The notes below the pieces were generated by a model. That model was not told where the DNA came from. It did not search any database and worked only from the letters and a program-made list of their open reading frames with translations. Made by a program: the position numbers and the translations under genes. From Planctomycetota bacterium (GTDB lineage Bacteria > Planctomycetota > UBA1135 > UBA2386), in contig CANEYR010000005.1 of assembly GCA_947444055.1 (NCBI GenBank), forward strand, positions 1 to 64,000: 64,000 nt of DNA, written 5' to 3'. Shown in pieces: positions 1 through 8,184 of this stretch; within the stretch, counting starts at the first letter, position 1, and each line of letters starts with the position of its first letter.

Positions 1-65
1 GAACAGGCAGCGAGGGCGGCGAAGGTGGCCAAGGACAACAGGCGGGCGGAGTCGAGTCGCTTCAT
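1..65 (-). CDS. N-terminus of a putative lipoprotein, cut by the left window edge
   Basis: On the minus strand an ATG at 63-65 opens a frame that stays open to base 1 and reads about 21 residues starting MKRLDSARLL. It has a basic start (KR), a hydrophobic stretch (LLSLATFAALAA) and then LAAC, which fits a lipobox with Cys at about position 21. That would make it a signal-peptidase-II-processed, envelope-anchored protein. The rest lies outside the window, so nothing can be said of its function. It is too short for the ORF track. The alternative is a chance hydrophobic frame, but the order of basic, hydrophobic and LAAC segments is typical. Confidence 0.5.
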   Translation of the reverse strand, partial: MKRLDSARLLSLATFAALAAC

Positions 66-408
66 GGCAATGCTCTAGGAACCTTATCCTGAATACGGCG
101 GGACGGCGTCAGATCGGCGATCGAACGTCGGCCGGCGCCCGTGCTATGGGACGGGACCCGGGACCGAGTGCAAAAAGAGAGCCAGCATTGTGACAGCGAC
201 TTGCCTTTGGTCAAGAAGTGCCACCGTGGCCCGGAAAAACAACGATTGGAGCGGTCCCGGTCTGGGTCTCCCTAGGTGACTTCCGGAGCGTCTTGGCACG
301 GACGCCGGGCGGTTTCGAACGTTTCCCCGACACGTTCGTGCACGCTGGTCGCCGAGGCTGTGCGCCTCGTTTCTCGCCGCCCAAACCAGAGGCAATCCGC
401 GGACCCGC
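66..408. other. Gene-free stretch between the left-edge lipoprotein start and the repeat array
   Basis: The frames listed here (144..416 and 211..411 minus, the front of 218..952 plus) are Arg/Pro-rich with no recognisable domain and look like GC-rich shadows. It may hold the promoter of the left-edge gene, but I could not identify convincing -35/-10 elements. Confidence 0.5.
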
Positions 409-474
409 CATGCCACCGGGAACCTGCCAGCGGGACCTGCTAACGGGAGCTACCAGTGGGAGCTACCAGCGGAA
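409..474. repeat. Degenerate 13-bp tandem repeat, about five units
   Basis: Successive units on the plus strand are catgccaccggga, (a)cctgccagcggga, cctgctaacggga, gctaccagtggga and gctaccagcggaa. The truncated IS110 reading frame on the minus strand terminates inside this array, so the array sits where the transposase coding sequence was lost. It may be the product of replication slippage at the deletion junction. Confidence 0.7.
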
Positions 475-784
475 CGGCAGCGCGCACCTTGCGCGGATTG
501 GCGACCAGGACCTCGTGGCCGAGTTCGCGCAGCAGCGCGTTGGCCCATGGCGAGTGGGTGCCGGCTTCGATGGCGATCCGCGCCGGCGGCAAGCCGGCGA
601 AACGCTGCCGGAACGCGGCCGGCTTGGTCTGCAGCCGCGACTCTTCGAGGATCGCTCCTTTGCCGTCGAGCACGCACAGGTGGCTGTGCTGGTCGCCGAG
701 GTTGATGCCGATCGTCAGTCGTGGCGTCCCGATCGTCGCATCTGTCGTCGGGGTCACGGTCCCACTTGCACTCGCCGCCATCAT
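440..784 (-). pseudogene. IS110-family transposase, N-terminal fragment
   Basis: The 114-residue frame contains an IS110-type DEDD transposase N-terminus: GINLGDQHSHLCVLD near residue 27, IAIEAGTHSPW near 70, and GHEVLVANPRKVR near 90. IS110 transposases are usually 300-400 residues, so about two thirds is missing; after NPRKVR the frame runs into the 13-bp repeats and stops. The first acidic position, usually D in GIDLG, is N here, a further sign of decay. No C-terminal Ser-containing domain was found between here and the left edge. It should be inactive. Confidence 0.75.
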
Positions 785-812
785 GGCTGCCCTCCGTCAT
801 GGCTGGCCTCCG
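781..812. repeat. 16-bp tandem duplication carrying a duplicated RBS and start codon
   Basis: Two near-identical 16-bp units, tcatggctgccctccg and tcatggctggcctccg, lie at the 5' end of the IS110 fragment. Read on the minus strand each unit supplies a GGAGG-like sequence followed by ATGA, so the Shine-Dalgarno plus start has been duplicated. The two ATGs are in different frames; only the downstream one leads into the transposase frame. Confidence 0.65.
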
Positions 813-1061
813 TTGAGCCAATAGAGCTCGTTGTTGATGGGGACCGAAAGGTACCTCGCTTGGAGGCCGGCCTTCTCATCCCATCTATCCGCCTGCTGCG
901 GTTAGGAAGGCAAACGACGCTTCGGGATGACGCGCAAACCGCGAAATCCTAACGCCTCGAGCTGCAGGTGATCGAGCACGCCCGCCAGCCGGGTCTTGGC
1001 CCGTCATCACCGCACGCACCAACCACGGGCCCTTCGTCTGCGTGGTCGCGCCCCGGTGCTA
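813..1061. other. Spacer between the IS110 fragment and the sigma factor gene
   Basis: About 250 bases with no gene I can support. The 949..1671 minus frame that covers its end is a shadow of the sigma factor gene. No clear terminator hairpin with a U-tract was seen. Confidence 0.4.
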
Positions 1062-1742
1062 CTACATCAGTCCCGGCATCGTGCGCACTAGCGCTTGCGT
1101 CAGCAGGGCGAGTTCGCCGTCGAGGTCGCCGCGCGTGCTGACCGTCTGCCGCACTTCTTCGACGACGCACTCGCGAAGGCGCGCGCGCGCGCGGAACAAC
1201 AGCTGATGAAGGGCATTGTCCGTGAGGTCGTGCTCGTCGGCGATCGCGCTCGCCGCGCGCGGCGCCGGCGGTTCGGCATCGGGTTTCGCCGCGACGCCGT
1301 AGAAGGCGCGCAGCACGTGCGCATGGCGGTGGTGTTCGCGTTCGAGCCGCTGCAAGGCGAGGTGCACGATCTGCCGCGTCCAGATCGCCATCTCCTCCTC
1401 TTCGGCCAGCAGCGTGGTCGTCGCGCGTTCGAGTGCGGTGGGATCCTCGGCGGCGGGGCGCGGATTGCGGCGCAGCCAGTCGAGTGCGTAGTTGCGCAGC
1501 GTCGTGATCAAGAACGAGCGGAAGCGCATGCCGCGGCGCAGGCGGCCGACGATCTCGTGCTGGAACAAGTAGCCCCAGAACTCGTCGGTGGCGGCGGCCG
1601 CGCGGCCGACGTCCCAGACGATGCGGCGCAGCGTCGCGGCGACGAAGTCGCGGTAGCGCTCGACGAACCACTGCCAGGCGGCGGCGGCGGCTTCTTCACC
1701 CTGCATCTGCTCGATGCGGCTCCATTGCGTCGTCAGGGACAT
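1062..1742 (-). CDS. ECF-type RNA polymerase sigma factor
   Basis: A 226-residue protein with the two-region layout of extracytoplasmic-function sigma factors. The sigma2 part is around residues 20-95 (WQWFVERYRDFV, then FRSFLITTLRNYALDWLRR). A Glu-rich linker follows, then a sigma4 helix-turn-helix around residues 165-200 (DLTDNALHQLLFRARARLRE). It should direct RNA polymerase to a specific promoter set. It lies 66 bp downstream of, and in the same direction as, the large Ser/Thr kinase gene, so co-transcription is likely. Kinase-linked ECF factors are known in Planctomycetota and are thought to be controlled by the kinase rather than by a classical anti-sigma factor; that link is inferred here. 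No anti-sigma gene is visible nearby. Confidence 0.85.
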   Translation of the reverse strand: MSLTTQWSRIEQMQGEEAAAAAWQWFVERYRDFVAATLRRIVWDVGRAAAATDEFWGYLFQHEIVGRLRRGMRFRSFLITTLRNYALDWLRRNPRPAAEDPTALERATTTLLAEEEEMAIWTRQIVHLALQRLEREHHRHAHVLRAFYGVAAKPDAEPPAPRAASAIADEHDLTDNALHQLLFRARARLRECVVEEVRQTVSTRGDLDGELALLTQALVRTMPGLM

Positions 1743-1808
1743 GCGACTTGCGCCGAATCTAGCCAGCGAGCCGAGCTGCGCGAACGCTCGTCGTTGCGAT
1801 CGAAAGGT

Positions 1809-4800
1809 TCACTTGGCCTTCTGCGGTTCTGGACTCGGCGCATCGGCCTTGGCTTGCCACTCGCGGGCCGTTGCATCGTGGCCTTTGTTCGGGTCGGCGG
1901 CGTGCCACGCGGTCTGCAGGTTGGCCATGGCTGCGGCGCAGTCGCGGCCCGGGTGGTGCTCCGGCTTGTCACCGGGGCTCAGGATTGCGTACGCCTCGGC
2001 GAGCTTCTGCGCCGCTGGTTCGAACCGGGCCGGTGCCGACGATCGCGCGAGCGACTTGCCCAGGGTGGCAAGGTAGGTCCCGAGGTGGTGAGCGAGGCTA
2101 CCGACGAATACGCGCCGGGCGCCCGATTCGAGCGGCGTGAGCATCTCGACGACTTCGTCGTGCTTGGCGCGCTTCAGCAGCAAGGTGCCCAGGTTGAGTG
2201 CGAAGGCGATGGTGTTCACGTGGTCTGGCGCGAGTCGGCGTCGGCTCGCGGTCAACGCCTCGCGGTACAGGGGCTCGGCCTCGTCCAGCTTCTCCCGGTC
2301 CTTGAGTGCTGTCGCCAGGTTGTTGATCGCGCGCCAGGTGTGCGGATGGTCGTCGCTGAAGGCGCGCCGGCTCTTGTCGACCGCTTCGCGGTAGAGGGCC
2401 TCGGCTTCGTCGTGCTTCCCCTGCGCCTTGCACAGCATCGCCATGCACCCGATCGAGGTGATGACGTCGCCATGATCTGACTGCAGCGTCTTCTGCCGCG
2501 TCGCCAAGGCCTCGTGCAGCAGTGGTTCGGCTTCGTCGATCTTGTCTTGCTCGAGCAGCAGCAGCCCGAGATTGCTGACGGCAGTCAGTGTGTCGGGGTG
2601 GTTGCTGCCGAGGCGAGCCCGGAAGTGCTGCAGCGCTTCTCTCGCCAGAATCTCGGCGTCGGCGAACTTGCCCATCTTCTTCTGCAGGGAGCTCAGGTTG
2701 GAGATCAATGTGATCGTCACCGGATGCGTGTCCCCGAACTGCTGTCGGTATGTCGCCAAGGCGTCGCGGCAGAGCGGCTCGGCTTCCGCGTACCGACCCG
2801 TCTTCATGAGGAGCACGCTCAGGTTGTTGGTGGTCGTCAGCGTGTGCTTGTGCGAGTCCCCGAGCAGACGCCCGCTGCTCGCGAGCACCGAGCGGAAGAG
2901 CTGTTCTGCCTCCGCGAAGGCGCTGCGCTTGTCCAGCAAGAGGCCCAGGTTGTTCTCGGCAGTCAAGGTCACGCTGTGCCCCTCCCCGAGGGCTCGCCGG
3001 CAATTCGCCACCGCCTCACGATGCAGGGACTCGGCCTCGACGAAGCGTTCGCGCGAGCCGAGCAGGCAAGCCAGATTCGACATCGAAGACAGCGTGTCGA
3101 CGTGGTCGTTGCCGAGTTTGCGTCTCCGGCCATCCAGGACCAGGCGCCATTGCACCTCGGCATCCGCACTTTCGCCGAGCGAGTCCAAGATGAGTCCCAG
3201 GAGATTGATCGACCGCAACGTGTCGAGATGGTCGTCACCGAGTGTTTGCTGCTGCGCCTCCAAAGCGTCGCGGCAGACCGACTCGGCTTCACCGAGGTCG
3301 GCCATTACGTGCAGGATCGCGGCGTAGTTGTGCAGCAAATGCAGAGTCCGACGGTGATCGTCGCCACGAGCCTGTCGCAGCTTCTCCACCGCGTCGCGGT
3401 AGAGCTTTTCCGCCGCGACATGATCACCCCTGGCCGCGTGCAACCCTGCGAGGTTGCTGATCGCGTCCTGCGTGTGTGCGTCGTCGACGCCGAACACGCG
3501 GCGGGCGCCTTCGAGTGCTTCGCGGTAGAGCGCTTCGGCTTCGTCCAGCGATCCTCGCTCCTGCAGCAGCACGCCCAGGTTGCCGAGCATGGTCAACGTC
3601 ATGACATCGTCGCTGCCGAGGATGCGGCGAGCACTCGCCAACGAAGTGCGGAGGAATGGCTCGGCTGCCGCCAATTGGCCGCGGGTGTGCAACAACGTCC
3701 CCAGGTTGTTCATCGACGTGATGACGTCCCGGTGATCGTCGTTGAGCAGTCGCTGGCGTGTTGCCAAGGCCTTGCGCACGCACGTCTCGGCTTCGACGAG
3801 ATTGCCGAGTTCCTCATGCAGCAGACCGACGCGATTGAGCGATGCCGCGGTGTCGACGTTATCTTCGCCAAACACTCGCCGACGGATCGCGAGCGCTTCT
3901 TGCTGCGCCACCATGGCCGGAGCGAACAGGCCGAGGTCCCGTTCGGTGTCGCCGACGCTCTGCAGCAGGCGGGCCTGCATCGCTGGTTGCTCGGCGAAGC
4001 CCTTGTCGATCGTCTCGATGCTGCGATCGAAGAGGTTCTCCCGCAGCATGGTGAGCGCGACGTTGGTGAAGTTGATGCCCACGACCGCCGTCTCGAGCGT
4101 GCCCTGGTTGGCGACTGCCGCGCTGGCCGCCAGCGCCTGTCGCAGCCGGTCGCCCATCTGCTGGAGGTCGAGATCGCGCCACTGCGACTTCTGGAACTCG
4201 ACGACCTGCTCCAGTTCGTCGGCTCGCTGCTTGGCTGTGGCCTCGCTGCGCAGTGCATCCTCCTTCGCCTTGGCCTCCGCCAACGCCAGCGCTCCCTTGT
4301 CGGCGGCGAGCCTGGCGTTCTCGTCAGCCCGTGCCTCTGCACGTACGTATTGGACGAACGTGCCCACCGCGCCAGCCAGCAACGCCAGCAGTACCGCAGT
4401 CGCCGCCAGCATCTGGTTGCGATACCGACGCATCAGTTTGCGGAGTCGGTACGCCGTACTCGGTGGACCAGCGCGAAGTGGCTCGTGGCGCAGGTACCGC
4501 TCCAGATCGTCCGCGAGTGCTTGCGCCGACGCGTAGCGACGTTCCGGTTCCTTGGCCATCGCCTTCAACACGACCCAATCGAGGTCGGTCGTCAGTTCGC
4601 GCCGCAACGACTCGATCGTCGTCTGGCGTCGCGTCGCGCATTCGCCGGCCGTCGCCCCGAGCGTCGACAAGCGCGTGCTCGGCTTCGGGGGCTCGACCTC
4701 GCCCAGCACCCGCTGGATCGCCGCGAGCCCCGCTTCGCGCAGCTCCGCCATCGGGAACGGCAGCGCCCCGACCAGCAGCTCGTAGAGGATCACCCCGAGC

Positions 4801-5624
4801 GAGTAGACGTCCGTGCGCGTGTCGATGCGCCGCGTTTCGCCCGCCGCCTGCTCGGGCGACATGTACTCCGGCGTGCCGACGACCACGCCCTGCTCGGTGA
4901 ACAACGAACCAACCGCGAGCCGACGATCGGTCGCGCGCGCGAGGCCGAAGTCGATGATCTTCGGTTGCGCGCGCCCGTCCTGCTCGCTGACGAGGAGGTT
5001 GGCGGGCTTGAGGTCGCGGTGGATCACGCCCTTCTGGTGCGCGTGCTGCACGCCGGCGCAGACCTGCATGAACAGTTCGATGCGCGAGCGCAGCGCCAAC
5101 CGCCGCTCGTCGCAGAAGCGATGGATCGGCAGACCTAGGACCAGCTCCATCGCGAAGAACGGCTGCCCGCGGTCGCTGCTGCCGCAGTCGAAGACCCGCG
5201 CGATCGCGTCGTGTTCCATCGCCGCGAGCGCCTGCCGTTCCTGCTCGAAGCGCAGCAGCACGGCCTTGCTGTCCATGCCGCGCTTGATGACCTTCACGGC
5301 GACGTGGCGGTGCACCGGCACCAGCTGCTCGGCGCGATAGACAGTGCCCATGCCACCTTCGCCGAGCACTGCAAGCAGGCGATGGCCGGGGATCGTGCCG
5401 ACTGCGTCGGCGACGTCGATGGTTGGCGGCTCGCCGTGTTCGAGCTGCGCGTAGTGACGGCGATGCCGCTGCAGTGCGTCGGCGTGCGCCGGGTTGGCCA
5501 CGACCAGCGCGGCGAAGGCGGCATCACGCGATGCCGCGTCCCCGAGCAGCGCGCGCATCAGCGCGTCGCCGAGCGCGCGCGGCAAAGGGGGCAGCTGCGG
5601 GTCCGGTTCGGGTGCGAGGTCCAT
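1809..5624 (-). CDS. Transmembrane Ser/Thr protein kinase with long C-terminal TPR array
   Basis: A 1271-residue Hanks-type kinase. The kinase domain spans about residues 80-370: glycine loop GEGGMGTVYRA (88-98), lysine in VAVKVIK (111), catalytic HRDLKPANLL (202-211), DFGLA (225-229), and GTPEYMSPEQ in the activation segment. A hydrophobic span (MLAATAVLLALLAGAVGTF, about 405-425) and an Ala/Glu coiled coil follow. The rest, to about residue 1200, is many roughly 42-residue TPRs of kinesin-light-chain type (EAEALYREAL, NNLGTLL, GDDHxxTL). The start is backed by AAGGAG seven bases upstream. It probably senses protein partners through the repeats and signals to the adjacent sigma factor; substrates cannot be read from sequence. 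Confidence 0.93.
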   Translation of the reverse strand: MDLAPEPDPQLPPLPRALGDALMRALLGDAASRDAAFAALVVANPAHADALQRHRRHYAQLEHGEPPTIDVADAVGTIPGHRLLAVLGEGGMGTVYRAEQLVPVHRHVAVKVIKRGMDSKAVLLRFEQERQALAAMEHDAIARVFDCGSSDRGQPFFAMELVLGLPIHRFCDERRLALRSRIELFMQVCAGVQHAHQKGVIHRDLKPANLLVSEQDGRAQPKIIDFGLARATDRRLAVGSLFTEQGVVVGTPEYMSPEQAAGETRRIDTRTDVYSLGVILYELLVGALPFPMAELREAGLAAIQRVLGEVEPPKPSTRLSTLGATAGECATRRQTTIESLRRELTTDLDWVVLKAMAKEPERRYASAQALADDLERYLRHEPLRAGPPSTAYRLRKLMRRYRNQMLAATAVLLALLAGAVGTFVQYVRAEARADENARLAADKGALALAEAKAKEDALRSEATAKQRADELEQVVEFQKSQWRDLDLQQMGDRLRQALAASAAVANQGTLETAVVGINFTNVALTMLRENLFDRSIETIDKGFAEQPAMQARLLQSVGDTERDLGLFAPAMVAQQEALAIRRRVFGEDNVDTAASLNRVGLLHEELGNLVEAETCVRKALATRQRLLNDDHRDVITSMNNLGTLLHTRGQLAAAEPFLRTSLASARRILGSDDVMTLTMLGNLGVLLQERGSLDEAEALYREALEGARRVFGVDDAHTQDAISNLAGLHAARGDHVAAEKLYRDAVEKLRQARGDDHRRTLHLLHNYAAILHVMADLGEAESVCRDALEAQQQTLGDDHLDTLRSINLLGLILDSLGESADAEVQWRLVLDGRRRKLGNDHVDTLSSMSNLACLLGSRERFVEAESLHREAVANCRRALGEGHSVTLTAENNLGLLLDKRSAFAEAEQLFRSVLASSGRLLGDSHKHTLTTTNNLSVLLMKTGRYAEAEPLCRDALATYRQQFGDTHPVTITLISNLSSLQKKMGKFADAEILAREALQHFRARLGSNHPDTLTAVSNLGLLLLEQDKIDEAEPLLHEALATRQKTLQSDHGDVITSIGCMAMLCKAQGKHDEAEALYREAVDKSRRAFSDDHPHTWRAINNLATALKDREKLDEAEPLYREALTASRRRLAPDHVNTIAFALNLGTLLLKRAKHDEVVEMLTPLESGARRVFVGSLAHHLGTYLATLGKSLARSSAPARFEPAAQKLAEAYAILSPGDKPEHHPGRDCAAAMANLQTAWHAADPNKGHDATAREWQAKADAPSPEPQKAK

Positions 5625-5763
5625 TGAGCGTCTCCTTGCCGGGTCACGACGTCGTTCGGTTCCTTGCCTGCGTCGTGCGGCCCGCCACGAACCTTACTCC
5701 GCCTCGACCCGCAGCCACACCGCCAAGTGGCCCGCCCGGCCGTCGCCGAGCTGGCGGTTGCGT

Positions 5764-7602
5764 TCACATGCCGACTGCGAGGCAGATCGAGTTCGAGATC
5801 GTCTGGTTCGCCGCGTTGCTACCCGGCGACACCACGAGCGACTGCGCGTTCAGGCCGAAGCCGATCAGCCAGCGGCCGTTCGGGATCGACACCTGCACCG
5901 ACGCCGCACTGCCGACGCCCGCGAACGGCAACGTCGCGAGCGGGATGACGCGCTGCACGCAGCCCGGCATGCCGGCGAAGAACAGGTCGAAGGCGTGGAT
6001 CGGCACGCCGAGCATCACCACGCCGGTGGTGTCGGTGGGCAGGTCGGTCAGCGTGAAGTTCGACGTCGTGCCGGTGATCGGGCGCGCGCTCATCGCCAGT
6101 TCGGGGGGCAGAGCGCCGTTGCCGGTGTCGAACGGCAGCGCCGTCGACAGATCGCGGTTGCCCGGGTCGTGCAGCGACCAGCCGCCGGAAAAGCCAGTGA
6201 TGCCGTAGACGTGCGACGGCGAGCAGTTGCCGTAGCGGTACTCGACGCGGCCGTCGCCGAACATCGCGACCTGGAACGTGTTCGAAGAGCCCGGCAGGTC
6301 CCACTCGGGCACGTTGTTCCACGTCACGTAGGCAACGGGCACGGTGCCGGTCAGATCGACGTCGAGGTAGACGCCGCCGCCCGAACCTGGATCATGGTCG
6401 CCCCACCACGCGGTCAGTTGCGGCTGGCCGCGCAGGAAACCGGACCAACCCGACGCGCTGAACGAGTTCACCTGGGTGCCGCTGTTTGCCGGATCGAGGA
6501 ACACGTTGCCGTTCGACGTGATGACGACGCTGCTGGTCGCGCCACCCGGATACGGGAAGGTGAAGCCGAGAGGCTTCGTAGCGGTGCGCGCATCGTCACT
6601 GAGCGGCACGTTCGCCGCGTTGGTCAGCAGCGACGAAGTCGGCGGCACGATCGTCGAGTTGCCGGAGCTCACCGCGTAGGTGTCGCTGTTGGGCGTCATC
6701 ACGATCGTCGAGTTGCCGAGGTCGAACTCGGCCGGCGCGAAGAACTGGTAGAACGAGCGCGACCGGTCGTAGCAGCCCGAGCCACCGCGCGCGTAGTGGG
6801 CGGCGTTGTTGGCGACGGTGTAGTGCAGTTCGAACACGGGGTTCTTCGGGTTGGGCAGCGGCAGCGACACGAATGCCTGAGTCGCGAAGTCCTGCTGCGT
6901 GATCGATAGGAACTGATCGTGCGCTTCGACCGCCGAGCCCGGCGCGAAGCCGCGGATCAGCAGCGACGGATGCAGCGCGTACGGCGGCTGCGCATAGGTG
7001 ATGTGCGGCACCGGCGTCGTCACCGGCCCGATCACGATCGCAAAACCGTTGGTGCCGACCGGGATCGTGAATGGCGTCGCGAAGACCGCCGGCGAGTGCT
7101 CGTAGTAGGGCCTCACCGTTAGCGTGCCGATGCCGAGCAGCGTCCACGGCGAACCCGGCCCTGGCTGCACCTGGACCTTCGGCGTGGTGCCCGTCCACGT
7201 GCCCTGCCACGTTCCCGGCGTCATGTAGACGCGCACTTGCGAGGTCTGCCCCAGCATGCCTGGACCGCCGCTGGTGCCGGGTGTAGTGCTCCAGTTGAAC
7301 CGCAGGAAACCGTCGTCGGTCATCCGGAAGTCGATCTGCGAAACCGACAGCGCGGCGTTTGCCGTGAAGTTGACGTAGGTGCCATGGCCGTGGTAGCCGG
7401 TCGGCAGGTTCTGTGGAATCAGCAGGGCGTTGTTCTGGCCGGGCGCGTTGTTGTAGTGCGTAGCCTGGAACGGCGTCACCGTCGCGAGAGTGTCGGGTGC
7501 CGGGCATGGATGTGGCTGTTGGGCGACGAGTGGCGAGAGGCACAGCAGTCCGGTCGCGAAGGCGAACGGGATCGTGTGCACGAAATGGGCGCGTGAGTTC
7601 AT
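5764..7602 (-). CDS. Large secreted protein of unknown function with C-terminal GMPGC module
   Basis: Start chosen at ATG 7602 (GGAGAG just upstream), giving 612 residues with a signal peptide of about 27 residues (MNSRAHFVHTIPFAFATG to VAQ); the longer track ORF begins in non-coding sequence. The mature part is rich in Gly, Thr, Asn, Pro and aromatic residues, as in extracellular beta-sandwich proteins, with NGNVFLD and AWWGDHDPGSGGGVYLD segments that resemble planctomycete and myxobacterial surface proteins. The last 90 or so residues carry AGMPGC, an IPNGRWLIGFGLNAQ stretch and a final SNSICLAVG, matching the ends of other secreted proteins here. No catalytic motif recognised. An exported structural or binding role is inferred. 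Confidence 0.75.
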   Translation of the reverse strand: MNSRAHFVHTIPFAFATGLLCLSPLVAQQPHPCPAPDTLATVTPFQATHYNNAPGQNNALLIPQNLPTGYHGHGTYVNFTANAALSVSQIDFRMTDDGFLRFNWSTTPGTSGGPGMLGQTSQVRVYMTPGTWQGTWTGTTPKVQVQPGPGSPWTLLGIGTLTVRPYYEHSPAVFATPFTIPVGTNGFAIVIGPVTTPVPHITYAQPPYALHPSLLIRGFAPGSAVEAHDQFLSITQQDFATQAFVSLPLPNPKNPVFELHYTVANNAAHYARGGSGCYDRSRSFYQFFAPAEFDLGNSTIVMTPNSDTYAVSSGNSTIVPPTSSLLTNAANVPLSDDARTATKPLGFTFPYPGGATSSVVITSNGNVFLDPANSGTQVNSFSASGWSGFLRGQPQLTAWWGDHDPGSGGGVYLDVDLTGTVPVAYVTWNNVPEWDLPGSSNTFQVAMFGDGRVEYRYGNCSPSHVYGITGFSGGWSLHDPGNRDLSTALPFDTGNGALPPELAMSARPITGTTSNFTLTDLPTDTTGVVMLGVPIHAFDLFFAGMPGCVQRVIPLATLPFAGVGSAASVQVSIPNGRWLIGFGLNAQSLVVSPGSNAANQTISNSICLAVGM

Positions 7603-7807
7603 TGCTCTCCGTGGGGCCGGGGAAATGCCACCGCTGGGTGTTGCGGTAGGCGGACAAGGCGCTGTGTGCCGGGCGGACGTCGGCTTACGCAGGGCTCCGA
7701 CATTCCATGCAATTGCCAGCAGTCGGGGGGCCGTGGCATGGCAGTCGCGAAGATTCTCGCGAAATCTCGGGACCGGCTCGAACATCTGTGCTGACGCACC
7801 CGGACTT

Positions 7808-7950
7808 CTGGCGCCGTTCGCGCAGGTGTTCGACGTCGAGATCGCGCCCAACCTCACCGAGGCCTACGTCAGCGACTTCCTCGGCCACGCCATCTGGGTC
7901 ATCGACCTCACCCAAACACCGCCGGCGGCACCGGCGGCCGGCTGTCGGTC
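7808..7950 (+). pseudogene. Remnant resembling a beta-propeller (YVTN-type) repeat
   Basis: In the frame that includes the 7490..8011 ORF, the residues VFDVEIAPNLTEAYVSDF followed by GHAIWVIDL look like one blade of a YVTN/NHL-type beta-propeller, whose usual pattern is VRDVEVTPDGTRAYVAD...VWVIDL. The sequence before it is unlike any protein and the sequence after it degenerates, with no start codon or export signal. It is best explained as a leftover of a deleted secreted gene. The rest of the 7603-8184 spacer holds no supported gene; tcgcgaagattctcgcga near 7745 is a short inverted repeat of unknown meaning. Confidence 0.35.
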
Positions 7951-8062
7951 GTCGCCGCACCAGCGCGTGCTCGTGAGCGTGAGGCTGAACCGCTTCGCAG
8001 CCTACCCCTGAGTGCGTGAACCGTCCTGGCCAGTCACTGCGAGCGTGTGGACAACTAGCTAG

Positions 8063-8168
8063 CCCGTGGCGTGCGGATCGCTGCCAGCGCGGATCGCACA
8101 GGGTGAGTCAGCAAGGCGCAAAGCCCCGGCAGCCCCGGGCCTTAGTCCCTTGACGGCAAGGGTCAGGC
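8063..8168 (+). promoter_or_regulatory. Structured leader with weak resemblance to a c-di-GMP-I (GEMM) riboswitch
   Basis: Upstream of the secreted protein gene at 8185 the order CGCACAGGG (8095-8103), GCGCAAAGCC (8116-8125), GGGCCTTAG (8137-8145) recalls the GEMM-I core CGCACAGGG, GACGCAAAGCC, GGCCUAA. A strong hairpin follows: GCCT (8139-8142) can pair with AGGC (8165-8168), enclosing CCCTTG-ACGG-CAAGGG (8147-8162). Against the match, the AAACC segment is absent, the first hairpin is shorter than usual and about nine extra bases precede GGCCT. A structured 5' leader is likely; its identity as a riboswitch is doubtful. Confidence 0.25.
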
Positions 8169-8184
8169 ATGCGCAACTGCTGGA

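Noticed and set aside
218-952. 244-residue plus ORF over the IS110 fragment
   Set aside because: Antisense to the transposase remnant; no homology and includes the repeat array.
2514-5138. 874-residue plus-strand ORF inside the kinase gene
   Set aside because: It is antisense to clear kinase and TPR sequence; its translation has no domain and reflects GC-rich codon bias.
7490-8011. 173-residue ORF in the spacer after the secreted protein
   Set aside because: Start lies in antisense sequence of the neighbouring gene and only a short middle segment resembles a propeller blade; annotated as a remnant instead.
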